Below are positions 24,267-31,956 of a stretch of DNA of 32,531 nucleotides, piece by piece. The stretch is taken from the NCBI GenBank assembly GCA_029257865.1, contig JARIAN010000067.1, positions 1 to 32,531 on the forward strand, written 5' to 3'. The DNA is from Phocaeicola sp. Lineage in GTDB: Bacteria > Bacteroidota > Bacteroidia > Bacteroidales > Bacteroidaceae. How positions within the stretch are numbered: position 1 is the first letter of the stretch; every line of letters begins with the position of its first letter. Position numbers and translations under genes: made by a program. The notes under the pieces were generated by a model. That model ran no database searches. It was not told where the DNA came from and saw only the letters and a list, made by a program, of their open reading frames with translations.

Positions 24267-24288
24267 TTTTACTCCATTTAGAGTAAAA
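24267..24288. promoter_or_regulatory. Candidate operator palindrome upstream of the His-rich gene
   Basis: Perfect inverted repeat TTTTACTC-N6-GAGTAAAA, centred about 52 bp upstream of the -7 box at 24326-24333. Symmetric half-sites with a 6-bp spacer suit a dimeric regulator. A T-poor context follows on the plus strand (A-run), so it is not a plus-strand terminator; a minus-strand terminator role is possible but there is no minus-strand gene ending here. Confidence 0.4.
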
Positions 24289-24325
24289 AAATGCATGAAG
24301 TTTTTTCTCTCTGCCTGAAAAATGC

Positions 24326-24333
24326 TACTTTTG
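24326..24333 (+). promoter_or_regulatory. -7 box of the His-rich gene / TonB receptor unit
   Basis: TACTTTTG, a TAnnTTTG match 18 nt before the ATG at 24351. The -33 region (24301-24306) is a T-run ending in C, one base off TTTG. Confidence 0.5.
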
Positions 24334-24350
24334 CAGTGATTTAGAGAAAT

Positions 24351-24698
24351 ATGAAACAAGTACGCACATACATTCACACACTGGCATTTAGTTTGTTGGC
24401 ATTGTTTTCCATCTATTATGGAAGCATTGTCGTATTTGCACACGTGCATGTAGTAAATGGTGTAATGCTTGTCCATTCTCATCCGTTCAAGCAAACTCAT
24501 ACCCATACTCCCGAACAGTTTCTTGTACTTCAGTCTGCATCTTCATTTCATTCTTTGGAAACCGAATTGCCGGAACTTCCTCAGGTGATTTTGCCTTTGC
24601 TCTATGAACTGTCGTCCGATTTGAGTGTATGTCAGGTTGTGTTAGAGCTGACGGGTGCCATTTGTCTGCGGGCTCCTCCCGTATCATTCTTCCTTTAA
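24351..24698 (+). CDS. Small His-rich membrane/secreted protein upstream of TonB receptor
   Basis: 115 residues. After a basic start (MKQVR) comes a hydrophobic segment (about 9-30) that is a signal peptide or anchor, then a His-rich stretch: HVHV (31-34), HSHPF (43-47) and HTHT (50-53), six His in 22 residues. The C-terminal half has hydrophobic patches (ELPQVILPLLYEL) and ends with Pro-Val-Ser-Phe. Such H-x-H pairs bind Zn, Cu, Ni or Co, so a periplasmic metal-binding role is plausible. It sits 193 bp upstream of a TonB-dependent receptor with a CxxC motif and may belong to the same uptake unit. I do not recognise a named family. Length and start are supported by the -7 box just upstream. 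Confidence 0.75.
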   Translation: MKQVRTYIHTLAFSLLALFSIYYGSIVVFAHVHVVNGVMLVHSHPFKQTHTHTPEQFLVLQSASSFHSLETELPELPQVILPLLYELSSDLSVCQVVLELTGAICLRAPPVSFFL

Positions 24699-24719
24699 TT
24701 AATTATAGAAGTTTTCAGC

Positions 24720-24840
24720 CTGGAGAGGTTGTAGACTTTCTTCGTGCCCGTTACCGAACAAGCAAAGTGTCGGTAGCAGGAGTGCTTTTGATGAATACAT
24801 CTGTATGCAGGATAAGTTTGGTGAAACCTATCCTGGATGT
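24720..24840 (+). ncRNA. Candidate structured leader region before the TonB receptor gene
   Basis: Three local inverted repeats lie in a row: TACCGA/TCGGTA (24752-24757 with 24770-24775), ATACA/TGTAT (24795-24799 with 24802-24806), and AGGATA...TATCCT (24809-24814 with 24829-24834) with extra pairing GTTT/AAAC inside. This could be a structured 5' leader, but the pairs are short. I looked for cobalamin and TPP signature boxes and saw none. Confidence 0.22.
24787..24820 (+). promoter_or_regulatory. Possible internal promoter for the TonB receptor gene
   Basis: TTTG (24787-24790), 22-nt spacer, TAAGTTTG (24813-24820). Spacer is one base longer than the usual range, and the -7 box lies in a hairpin, so this is tentative. 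Confidence 0.3.
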
Positions 24841-24891
24841 TTGTCATCGTTTATGAATAATCAGAATAAAAAATGAATTTATTATTTTAAG

Positions 24892-27198
24892 ATGAAAAGA
24901 TATGTTTATTTATTGCTGGCTATGTTTTGTACGCTGGCAGGGGTTGCTATGCCGGACCCTTCATCTCCGGTAAAGGAAGGTAATATTATTACAGGTCATG
25001 TCATTGAAAAAGGTTCAGAAGACGGTTTGCCTTATGCTACTGTGCTGATAGTAGAAACCGGTGAAGGTACTGCCACCGACCAAAGCGGTTATTTCCGTTT
25101 CAAGGGTATTCCTGCCGGAAAATACACCTTGAAGGTGCAGACCATGGGATATGCTACTCAGATAAAGAAAGTGGTAGTGAGCAAGGAATATACTGTAGAT
25201 ATGCACTTCGTAATGGAAGAAGAAAGTTTCATTACCGACGAAGTGGTTGTATCGGCCAACCGTAACGAAACGAGCCGTAAGGTTGCTCCGGTTGTGGTGA
25301 ATGTGATGAGCAACAAACTGTTTGAGATGGTCAACTCTACCGATTTGGCCAAGTCGTTAAACTTCCAGTCGGGCTTGCGTGTAGAGAACAACTGTCAGAA
25401 CTGCGGTTTCTCTCAGGTTCGAATCAACGGTCTGGAAGGTCCTTACTCTCAGATTCTGATTAATAGCCGTCCGGTGATGAGTGCACTTTCGGGTGTATAC
25501 GGTTTGGAGCAGATTCCTACCAATATGATTGAACGTGTGGAAGTGGTACGTGGAGGGGGTTCGGCCTTGTTTGGTGCCAATGCGGTAGGTGGTACTATCA
25601 ATATCATTACCAAAGACCCGGTTAACAATTCATTCCAGGTATCTACTACTATGTCTAATATGAATGCGAAATCGTGGAGTCAGAATGTTTCGGCAAATGC
25701 TTCATTGGTTTCTTCCGACAATTCATACGGTATTGCAGTCTATCAGGCATACCGCAACCGTAATCCTTATGATGCCAACGGTGACGGTTTCTCTGAACTG
25801 GGTAAACTGAACATGAATACTTTCGGACTCCGTTCTTACTATCGTCCTACTCAGTTCAGCCGTATCAGTCTGGAATACCATACTACCAACGAGTTCCGTC
25901 GTGGAGGTAACAAGTTCGATCTGCCTCCTCACCAGACAGACATTACAGAACAGACTAAGCATGTTATCAACAGTGGAGGTTTGACTTACGATTTGTTCTT
26001 TAAGGAATACAAGCATAAGTTGTCTTTGTACACATCTTTGCAGCACATTGACCGTGACAGCTATTATGGTACCAAGATGGATGAGAATGCGTATGGTAGC
26101 ACAAATGATTTGACTGCTGTTGGGGGTGCCATGTATGTAGGCAATATGGAAAAATGCCTTTTCTCGCCTGCCACTTTTACCGGTGGTGTGGAATATCAGT
26201 ATAACTCACTTCATGACCAGATGGTGGCATATAACCGCGACTTGAAGCAGGATGTGAAAGTAGGAAGTGCCTTTGTACAGAACGAGTGGAAGATGAAATA
26301 CTTTACTCTTTTGGCTGGTTTCCGCTTAGACAAGCACAATCTGGTGGACAATGTGATTTTCAGCCCTCGTATCAATGCGTTGTGGAAACCGTCTGAAAAG
26401 TTGCAGGGACGTCTTACTTGGTCTACCGGATTCCGTGCCCCTCAGGCTTACGATGAAGACTTGCACGTGTCGGCTGTAGGTGGTGAGATGGTGCTGGTTC
26501 GTATGGCAGAAGGCTTGAAACCTGAACATTCCAACAGTTTCAGCGGTTCTATCGACTGGACTGTAAATTTCGGCCATTTCCAGTCGAATCTGTTGATTGA
26601 AGGTTTCTATACAGCATTGGATGATGTGTTCTTCTTGCAGAATCTAGGTTTTGACGAAACAGCAAACGCTACTATTTACGAACGTCGCAATATGCGTAGC
26701 GCACATGTGTTTGGTGCCAATATCGACTATAAGATTGCTCACGGACGTGAAGCTCAGCTTCAGTTAGGTTTCACCGCGCAGCGCAGCCGTTATAAAGAAG
26801 GAGTGAGCTGGAGTGAAGATGAGTCAATCCCTACTGTAAAGCGTATGCTTCGTACTCCTGACTATTATGGATACTTTACATTCTCTACTTCTCCGTTTAA
26901 GAACTTCGACGCTTCTTTGTCGGGTGTCTATACGGGTAAGATGTTGGTTCCTCACATGGCAGGATATATCGAAGAAGACCGTTTGGAAAATACTCCAGAC
27001 TTCATGGACTTGAACTTCAAGGTAAACTATACCTTTGTACTGAACGACCATTTGAAACTGCAGGTAAACGGTGGTGTACAAAACATTTTCAACTCTTACC
27101 AGAAAGACTTGGATTGTGGAGTAGACCGTGACTCTAAATATGTATATGGTCCGGGACAGCCACGTACTTATTTCGTAGGTATCAAGTTCTTCAATTAA
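24892..27198 (+). CDS. TonB-dependent outer-membrane receptor, probable metal or metal-complex importer
   Basis: 768 residues: signal peptide (about 1-19), carboxypeptidase-like regulatory domain (about 32-110, GHVIEKGSEDGLPYATV ... GYFRFKGIPAGKYTLKV in two pieces), TonB-box-like segment EVVVSANR (117-124), plug domain (about 125-240, with IERVEVVRGGGSALFG and NAVGGTINIIT), and a beta-barrel to a C-terminal aromatic residue (FVGIKFFN). The plug carries a CxxC (C168 and C171 in NNCQNCGF), unusual for a plug, and the barrel has a FRAP box near residue 514. Such receptors import haem, siderophores, cobalamin or metal chelates; no SusD-like partner follows, so a glycan role is unlikely. The His-rich neighbour hints at a metal. 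Substrate unproven. A strong terminator ends the unit. Confidence 0.93.
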   Translation: MKRYVYLLLAMFCTLAGVAMPDPSSPVKEGNIITGHVIEKGSEDGLPYATVLIVETGEGTATDQSGYFRFKGIPAGKYTLKVQTMGYATQIKKVVVSKEYTVDMHFVMEEESFITDEVVVSANRNETSRKVAPVVVNVMSNKLFEMVNSTDLAKSLNFQSGLRVENNCQNCGFSQVRINGLEGPYSQILINSRPVMSALSGVYGLEQIPTNMIERVEVVRGGGSALFGANAVGGTINIITKDPVNNSFQVSTTMSNMNAKSWSQNVSANASLVSSDNSYGIAVYQAYRNRNPYDANGDGFSELGKLNMNTFGLRSYYRPTQFSRISLEYHTTNEFRRGGNKFDLPPHQTDITEQTKHVINSGGLTYDLFFKEYKHKLSLYTSLQHIDRDSYYGTKMDENAYGSTNDLTAVGGAMYVGNMEKCLFSPATFTGGVEYQYNSLHDQMVAYNRDLKQDVKVGSAFVQNEWKMKYFTLLAGFRLDKHNLVDNVIFSPRINALWKPSEKLQGRLTWSTGFRAPQAYDEDLHVSAVGGEMVLVRMAEGLKPEHSNSFSGSIDWTVNFGHFQSNLLIEGFYTALDDVFFLQNLGFDETANATIYERRNMRSAHVFGANIDYKIAHGREAQLQLGFTAQRSRYKEGVSWSEDESIPTVKRMLRTPDYYGYFTFSTSPFKNFDASLSGVYTGKMLVPHMAGYIEEDRLENTPDFMDLNFKVNYTFVLNDHLKLQVNGGVQNIFNSYQKDLDCGVDRDSKYVYGPGQPRTYFVGIKFFN

Positions 27199-27203
27199 AA
27201 AAC

Positions 27204-27228
27204 AGCCCGCTGCCAGAAGCAGCGGGCT
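27204..27228. terminator. Bidirectional terminator between TonB receptor and nth
   Basis: Perfect 10-bp GC-rich stem (27204-27213 with 27219-27228), 5-nt loop, A-run on the left and T-run on the right. Confidence 0.9.
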
Positions 27229-27254
27229 ATTTTTTGCCCTTTTGGCAAGTTATG

Positions 27255-27896
27255 CTATTGGTTTTTGAGTGATTCCTTGCAGATGCCGTTCAGTCCGCAC
27301 GATTCGCAAAGCGGTTTTCGGGCAGTACAGACATATCTTCCGTGGAGAATGAGCCAGTGATGCGCTTTGGGGATGATTTCCTCCGGAAGGTATTTCATCA
27401 GTTGCTTTTCAGTAGCAAGAGGAGTGGTACAACTTTTGGGGACCAGCCCGATACGGTGGCTCACCCGGAACACATGAGTATCTACCGCCATGGCTGCCTT
27501 GTTGAATATTACACTCTGAATCACATTGGCAGTCTTTCTGCCCACGCCAGGCAGCTTCACCAAATCCTCCAGTGTGCCCGGCACCTCGCTGTGGAAATCT
27601 CTGACCAGCATTTGCGCCATTCCGCACAGATGTTTGGCCTTGTTGTTCGGGTAACTTACACTGCGGATATATCCAAAAATCACCTCCGGAGTGGCAGCGG
27701 CCATCAATTCGGGAGAAGGGAAGTCCCTGAAGAGAGGAGGGGTAATCTGGTTTACACGCTTGTCGGTGCATTGCGCGCTGAGGATGACAGCCACAAGCAG
27801 TTCAAAAGGGTTGCTATAGTGGAGTTCGGTTTCGGCCACAGGCATCGCCTTTTCAAAATAGTCAATCACGTGCTGGTAAAGTTCTTTTTTTCTCAT
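27255..27896 (-). CDS. nth: Endonuclease III (DNA glycosylase/AP lyase)
   Basis: 213 residues, the normal size. The helix-hairpin-helix is LPGVGRKTANVI with catalytic K121, and the catalytic Asp lies in VDTHVFR (D139). The four-Cys [4Fe-4S] cluster is complete with C-x6-C-x2-C-x5-C spacing (C190, C197, C200, C206). It removes oxidised pyrimidines from DNA and cuts the abasic site, a first step of base-excision repair. Transcribed alone from a TATCTTTG -7 box about 26 nt upstream. Confidence 0.97.
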   Translation of the reverse strand: MRKKELYQHVIDYFEKAMPVAETELHYSNPFELLVAVILSAQCTDKRVNQITPPLFRDFPSPELMAAATPEVIFGYIRSVSYPNNKAKHLCGMAQMLVRDFHSEVPGTLEDLVKLPGVGRKTANVIQSVIFNKAAMAVDTHVFRVSHRIGLVPKSCTTPLATEKQLMKYLPEEIIPKAHHWLILHGRYVCTARKPLCESCGLNGICKESLKNQ

Positions 27897-27921
27897 TATA
27901 ACAAGATATTTGTTAGCCGGA

Positions 27922-27929
27922 CAAAGATA
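27922..27929 (-). promoter_or_regulatory. Candidate -7 box of nth
   Basis: TATCTTTG on the minus strand, 26 nt before the start codon; no TTTG at the -33 distance. Confidence 0.5.
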
Positions 27930-28041
27930 ACGTAATCACTTTAAAAGATAAGTACAGACAGGGGATTTATTTTTCGGCACGTCTCCAGGATAAGTTCATA
28001 CAAGAGAGCTGCACTTGATAAAGTGAGATGCAGAAACTTTT

Positions 28042-28073
28042 TTTGGTAGATTGACCGATTCTTTCTAACTTTG
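28042..28073 (+). promoter_or_regulatory. Promoter of the queuosine operon
   Basis: TTTG (28042-28045), 20-nt spacer, TAACTTTG (28066-28073): full Bacteroides consensus. Predicted start near 28080 gives a leader of about 77 nt, long enough for the candidate riboswitch. Confidence 0.8.
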
Positions 28074-28120
28074 CAACCCGAAAACAGAGATCATTAACAA
28101 GCGAAACCGTGAATAGCGGT

Positions 28121-28154
28121 CGTGTATTCTAGAACACCACGTAAAAAACAAGAG
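28121..28154 (+). promoter_or_regulatory. Candidate preQ1-I-like riboswitch in the yhhQ leader
   Basis: A short hairpin (CGTG 28121-28124 with CACG 28138-28141) encloses a 13-nt loop containing TTCTAG and ending ACAC, and is followed by an A-rich tail (TAAAAAACAAG). The order stem, TTCTAG loop, ACAC, closing arm, A-run then C matches the known preQ1-I class of Bacillus subtilis closely. The tail AAGAG (28150-28154) could pair with the loop (TTCT and G) to form the pseudoknot, which would mask the ribosome-binding region just before the ATG at 28157. Against it: the P1 stem has only four pairs and the tail reads ACAAG rather than ACTAA. Gene context (preQ0/preQ1 transport and synthesis) is exactly right. 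Confidence 0.5.
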
Positions 28155-28156
28155 CG

Positions 28157-28843
28157 ATGAAAAAAGAAAATCTCGTGTCAGTGCCCTTTATGGTTTTGGG
28201 TATTGTCTTTTGTGTCTGCCTGGTAGCAGCCAATCTTTTAGAAACCAAAGTAGTACAGTTAGGCCCGGTTACAGTGACTGCCGGACTGATTGTTTTCCCA
28301 ATCTCTTACATTATCAATGACTGCATAGCCGAAGTATGGGGCTTTCGCAAGGCTCGTCTGATTATCTGGATGGGTTTCCTGATGAACTTTATGGTAGTAT
28401 CAATGGGGCAGATAGCCGTAGCATTGCCGGCTGCTTCTTTCTGGAAAGGCGAAGAAGGCTTCAATTTCGTCTTCGGCTTGGCTCCCCGTATTGCAGTGGC
28501 AAGTCTTTCGGCTTTCTTGGTAGGTTCTTTCATCAACGCTTATGTAATGAGCAAGATGAAGGTTGCATCACACGGCAAGAACTTCTCTGCCCGTGCCATT
28601 CTTTCTACCGTAGCCGGAGAAGGGGCCGATTCTGTCATCTTCTTCCCCTTGGCATTTGCCGGACTGATGCCTGTCTCGGAACTGCTGCAGCTGATGCTGG
28701 TGCAGGTGATTCTGAAAACCGCCTACGAAATCATTGTGCTGCCTGTTACCATCCGTGTGGTGAGATACATCAAGCGGGTAGACGATTGCGATGTATATGA
28801 TGAGCATATCTCTTACAATGTGCTTAAAATAAAAGAATTATGA
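28157..28843 (+). CDS. yhhQ: Queuosine precursor transporter (YhhQ/VUT family)
   Basis: 228 residues, about six membrane segments. Family signatures are [20 protein letters not shown] (28-47), the conserved [20 protein letters not shown] (48-67) and [11 protein letters not shown], followed by the charged segment with [16 protein letters not shown]. YhhQ imports the queuosine precursors preQ0 and preQ1 across the cytoplasmic membrane. It overlaps queC by four bases and heads an operon that also makes preQ0 (QueC) and preQ1 (QueF), so this organism may combine salvage with synthesis. The other pathway genes (queD, queE, tgt, queA, queG/H) are not in the window. The start follows an AAGAG element that may be controlled by the candidate riboswitch. 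Confidence 0.93.
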   Translation: MKKENLVSVPFMVLGIVFCVCLVAANLLETKVVQLGPVTVTAGLIVFPISYIINDCIAEVWGFRKARLIIWMGFLMNFMVVSMGQIAVALPAASFWKGEEGFNFVFGLAPRIAVASLSAFLVGSFINAYVMSKMKVASHGKNFSARAILSTVAGEGADSVIFFPLAFAGLMPVSELLQLMLVQVILKTAYEIIVLPVTIRVVRYIKRVDDCDVYDEHISYNVLKIKEL

Positions 28844-29511
28844 TGAAGGATGAAAAAGCGTTGGTAGTCTTTAGTGGTGGACAAGATTCTACTACTTGTC
28901 TTTATTGGGCTATCAAGAATTTTGGAAAAGTGTATGCGCTCAGCTTTGTTTATGGGCAGAAGCACGTAAAAGAGGTAGAGCTGGCTCGTGAAATAGCCCG
29001 CAAGGCCGGTGTGGAATTTTCAGTGATGGACGTCTCGTTCATCGGTTCGTTGGGCAGAAACTCCCTGACCGACACATCAATCACCATGGATGAAGAGAAA
29101 CCCGAAGGAGGTGTACCCAATACATTTGTCCCCGGAAGAAACCTTTTCTTTCTGAGCATCGCAGCTGTACATGCGCGCGAACTGGGTATCCGCCATCTGG
29201 TGACGGGAGTTTCGCAGACCGACTTCAGCGGTTACCCCGACTGCCGTGACTCGTTCATCAAGTCGCTGAATGTGACGCTGAATCTGGCGATGGACGACCA
29301 GTTTGTGATTCATACCCCGCTGATGTGGCTCGACAAAGCGCAGACTTGGGCTTTGGCCGATGAGTTGGGAGTATTTGATATTATCCGATATGAAACACTG
29401 ACTTGCTACAATGGAGTGGTGGGCGACGGATGCGGGCATTGTCCTGCCTGCACGCTGCGCCGTAGAGGACTGGAAACTTTTTTGGAGTCTAAGAATAGCA
29501 AGCAGGAATAA
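28840..29511 (+). CDS. queC: 7-cyano-7-deazaguanine (preQ0) synthase QueC
   Basis: 223 residues. ATP-binding PP-loop [12 protein letters not shown] (9-20); zinc site with C189, C198, C201 and C204 ([17 protein letters not shown]). Family segments [13 protein letters not shown] and [15 protein letters not shown] are present. It converts 7-carboxy-7-deazaguanine to preQ0 using ATP and ammonia in the cytoplasm. Start overlaps the yhhQ stop by four bases; a second ATG at 28843 is equally possible and changes one residue. The gene is followed 14 nt later by queF. Confidence 0.97.
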   Translation: MMKDEKALVVFSGGQDSTTCLYWAIKNFGKVYALSFVYGQKHVKEVELAREIARKAGVEFSVMDVSFIGSLGRNSLTDTSITMDEEKPEGGVPNTFVPGRNLFFLSIAAVHARELGIRHLVTGVSQTDFSGYPDCRDSFIKSLNVTLNLAMDDQFVIHTPLMWLDKAQTWALADELGVFDIIRYETLTCYNGVVGDGCGHCPACTLRRRGLETFLESKNSKQE

Positions 29512-29525
29512 ATAACTATTTACCG

Positions 29526-29981
29526 ATGAAAAGAGAAGACGAATTGACCATCCTGGGCAAGACCACTACCTACAAGCAGGACTATGCTCCGGAAGTATTG
29601 GAGGCTTTCATGAACAAGCATCCCGAGAATGATTATTGGGTACGGTTCAACTGTCCTGAGTTTACCAGCCTTTGTCCGATTACCGGACAGCCGGATTTTG
29701 CCGAAATCCGAATCAGCTATCTTCCCGACGTGAAGATGGTGGAAAGCAAGAGTCTGAAACTCTATCTGTTCAGTTTTCGTAATCATGGCGATTTCCACGA
29801 AGACTGTGTGAATATCATCATGAAGGACTTGATTAAGCTGATGGACCCTAAATACATTGAAGTGACCGGTATCTTTACCCCACGTGGAGGCATCTCCATC
29901 TATCCATATTGCAATTATGGAAGACCGGGCACCAAGTATGAAGAATTGGCTGAATACCGTTTGCGCCAGCACGACCTATAA
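29526..29981 (+). CDS. queF: NADPH-dependent 7-cyano-7-deazaguanine reductase QueF (type I)
   Basis: 151 residues, the single-domain type I enzyme of the T-fold superfamily. The catalytic segment is [14 protein letters not shown] with the thioimide-forming C50 and the acid D57; the QueF signature ESKSLKLY follows at 73-80, then [10 protein letters not shown]. It reduces the nitrile of preQ0 to the amine preQ1 with NADPH, the only known biological nitrile reduction of this kind. It is the last gene of the yhhQ-queC-queF operon and ends before a nested terminator. Confidence 0.97.
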   Translation: MKREDELTILGKTTTYKQDYAPEVLEAFMNKHPENDYWVRFNCPEFTSLCPITGQPDFAEIRISYLPDVKMVESKSLKLYLFSFRNHGDFHEDCVNIIMKDLIKLMDPKYIEVTGIFTPRGGISIYPYCNYGRPGTKYEELAEYRLRQHDL

Positions 29982-29988
29982 TCCAAAG

Positions 29989-30034
29989 AAAAAGCCTTGC
30001 CGAAGACTCCGACGGGAGTGCGGCAAGGCTTTTT
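29989..30034. terminator. Nested bidirectional terminator between queF and dnaX
   Basis: Perfect 14-bp outer stem (29989-30002 with 30021-30034) and an inner 5-bp stem (30006-30010 with 30015-30019, loop GACG). A-run on the left, T-run on the right. Confidence 0.9.
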
Positions 30035-30064
30035 TTATGCAATGTACCCGGGCGGCTTGTCCGG

Positions 30065-31909
30065 TTAGGACAATTCCAGCCCGAAAGTTTCTTTCAGTTT
30101 TATCAGTGCCGGGTTTTTCTTGCTCATCATCTGGAAACGTTCCACATGACTGTAGGCACGGATATTCTCGTTGTTCTCACTTACCCGTATCGCCATCTTT
30201 ACCTTGCGGTTATGTAGCTGCTGGCACAAGTAGGCTACAATCTGCGGTTCCAGCCGCTGCATTTCACGCTGTACCAGGCTGTTGTCCACCAATACCTCGA
30301 AGGTCGTCTTGTCGTCCAGCAGACGAGGATGCATGTTCATCATTCGTCCGGCATTGGCAGCTTCCTCTTTAGGGAGTAAGGTAGCAAACTTTCTCCAGCA
30401 GAGATCCAGTCCGTTTTCATCGAAAGCATAGTCTTCAAATGCGGCAGACGGTTGCTGTATCGTGTTGGCGGCAGCAGTAGCGGTATTGGCAGCCGGTTGC
30501 GCTGTCGTTTTCTTTCGGATGGAAACATCCATACTTCCCATTTTCATTACCGGCACCTTCTTTTCAGTAGAAAGTTTAGGCAGCGGACTGCGGTGCGGTC
30601 CGTGGCTGGCTGGTGCCTGTTGAGGGGTGATATGGCTGGCAGCGGCAGCAGCAGGCTGTCCGTAAGCGAGATCCGGTTGCTGCATATTCTGCGGATAGGC
30701 TGTTTGTGGAGCAGGTGCAGGCTGAGCCGCCGCCTGTCCAGTCTGTTCAGTAGCCTGACTGAATGCGGGTTTTAATACTTTCCTGGGGCTACGCCCCTCA
30801 CCAATCTCCTCGCCATCGGCATTCAGTTGCGCCACCTGAATCAGTGTCAGTTCAATAAGCAGGCGCTTGTTCTTGCTTAGGCGGTAATTCAAGTCGCAGT
30901 CATTGCAAAGTTTCATCCCCCTGATAAGGAACTGAGGCGAGCATTTGGCAGCCTGTTGCTGATATTTCTCGCGGATAGAGGCTCCCACTTCCAGCAATTC
31001 CAGTGTAGCCGCATCACGGCTCACCAGCAAGTCTCTGAAATGCGAAGTCAGTCCGGTAATAAAATGATTGCCGTCAAACCCTTTCTTCAGCACATCATTG
31101 AAGATAAGCATACACTCCGTAATCTTATGTTCCAAAAAACAGTCCGTCAGCCGGAAGTAATACTCATAGTCCAATACGTTCAAGTTCTCTATGACACTCT
31201 GGTAAGTGATGTGTCCGTTGGTGAAGCTCACCACCTGGTCAAAAATCGAAAGTGCGTCACGCATACCTCCGTCCGCCTTCTGTGCGATGACATTCAAGGC
31301 ATCCGGTTCCGCCTCAATATGCTCCTTATTAGCTACCGTTTCCAGATACTCCACAATATCGGCGGTACTGATACGGCTGAAGTCATAGATTTGGCATCTA
31401 CTCAAGATAGTAGGCAATATCTTATGCTTTTCGGTGGTAGCCAGGATGAAGATGGCATGATGTGGCGGTTCCTCCAATGTTTTCAAGAACGCATTGAAAG
31501 CCGACTGCGACAGCATGTGCACCTCATCGATGATATACACCTTATATCGTCCGATTTGTGGCGGTATCCGCACCTGTTCGATGAGCGAGCGGATATCCTC
31601 CACCGAGTTGTTTGAAGCGGCATCCAGTTCATGAATGTTATAAGAGCGCTGTTCATTGAAAGCCATGCACGACTCACATTCGTTGCATGCTTCCCCTTCG
31701 GCAGTGACATTCAGACAGTTGATGGTTTTGGCGAAGATACGCGCACAAGTAGTCTTTCCCACTCCACGCGGTCCGCAGAACAGATAGGCATGAGCCAGTT
31801 TCTGACTAGCGATGGCATTTTTCAGTGTAGTGGTGAGGGCACGTTGTCCTACAACAGCGTCGAACGTGGCAGGCCTGTATTTTCGTGCCGATACGATATA
31901 ATTCTCCAT
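30065..31909 (-). CDS. dnaX: DNA polymerase III subunits gamma/tau
   Basis: 614 residues. The AAA+ clamp-loader ATPase has Walker A GPRGVGKT (46-53), a zinc module with four Cys (C65, C75, C78, C81), Walker B IIDEVHML (126-133) and the sensor/arginine-finger SRC motif (in LSRCQIYDF). Domains I-III reach about residue 365; a low-complexity Ala/Gln/Pro linker (about 385-490) follows, then a C-terminal domain (about 495-600) like the tau part that contacts the replicase. It loads the beta clamp on primed DNA. The whole tau-length protein is in one frame; I saw no clear A-AAA-AAG slippery site in the linker. A TAATTTTG -7 box is about 40 nt upstream. Confidence 0.96.
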   Translation of the reverse strand: MENYIVSARKYRPATFDAVVGQRALTTTLKNAIASQKLAHAYLFCGPRGVGKTTCARIFAKTINCLNVTAEGEACNECESCMAFNEQRSYNIHELDAASNNSVEDIRSLIEQVRIPPQIGRYKVYIIDEVHMLSQSAFNAFLKTLEEPPHHAIFILATTEKHKILPTILSRCQIYDFSRISTADIVEYLETVANKEHIEAEPDALNVIAQKADGGMRDALSIFDQVVSFTNGHITYQSVIENLNVLDYEYYFRLTDCFLEHKITECMLIFNDVLKKGFDGNHFITGLTSHFRDLLVSRDAATLELLEVGASIREKYQQQAAKCSPQFLIRGMKLCNDCDLNYRLSKNKRLLIELTLIQVAQLNADGEEIGEGRSPRKVLKPAFSQATEQTGQAAAQPAPAPQTAYPQNMQQPDLAYGQPAAAAASHITPQQAPASHGPHRSPLPKLSTEKKVPVMKMGSMDVSIRKKTTAQPAANTATAAANTIQQPSAAFEDYAFDENGLDLCWRKFATLLPKEEAANAGRMMNMHPRLLDDKTTFEVLVDNSLVQREMQRLEPQIVAYLCQQLHNRKVKMAIRVSENNENIRAYSHVERFQMMSKKNPALIKLKETFGLELS

Positions 31910-31948
31910 ATGCTGGTTAAATGATATATTTCTGGTAATACGTAGTTA

Positions 31949-31956
31949 CAAAATTA
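31949..31956 (-). promoter_or_regulatory. Candidate -7 box of dnaX
   Basis: TAATTTTG on the minus strand, 40 nt upstream of the start; no -33 partner at the usual distance. Confidence 0.4.

Larger units (their letters stand above)
23995..24350. other. 356-bp divergent intergenic region (tex and His-rich gene)
   Basis: It holds the tex promoter element (24088-24095), a perfect palindromic repeat at 24267-24288, and the promoter element of the His-rich gene (24326-24333). No convincing additional gene. Confidence 0.5.

Noticed and set aside
24213-24506. Minus-strand 97-codon ORF across the His-rich gene start.
   Set aside because: It opposes the His-rich gene and runs through the palindrome and promoter; composition is not protein-like.
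24629-24856. 75-codon plus-strand ORF after the His-rich gene.
   Set aside because: It overlaps the end of the His-rich gene in another frame, has no start signal, and is not in frame with the receptor gene, so neither a fusion nor a frameshifted extension.
24699-24891. Cobalamin riboswitch before the TonB receptor.
   Set aside because: No B12-box-like GCCACTG element and the hairpins do not form the usual core.
30400-30780. Programmed frameshift in dnaX producing gamma.
   Set aside because: No clear A-AAA-AAG-type slippery run with a downstream stem was seen in the linker region.
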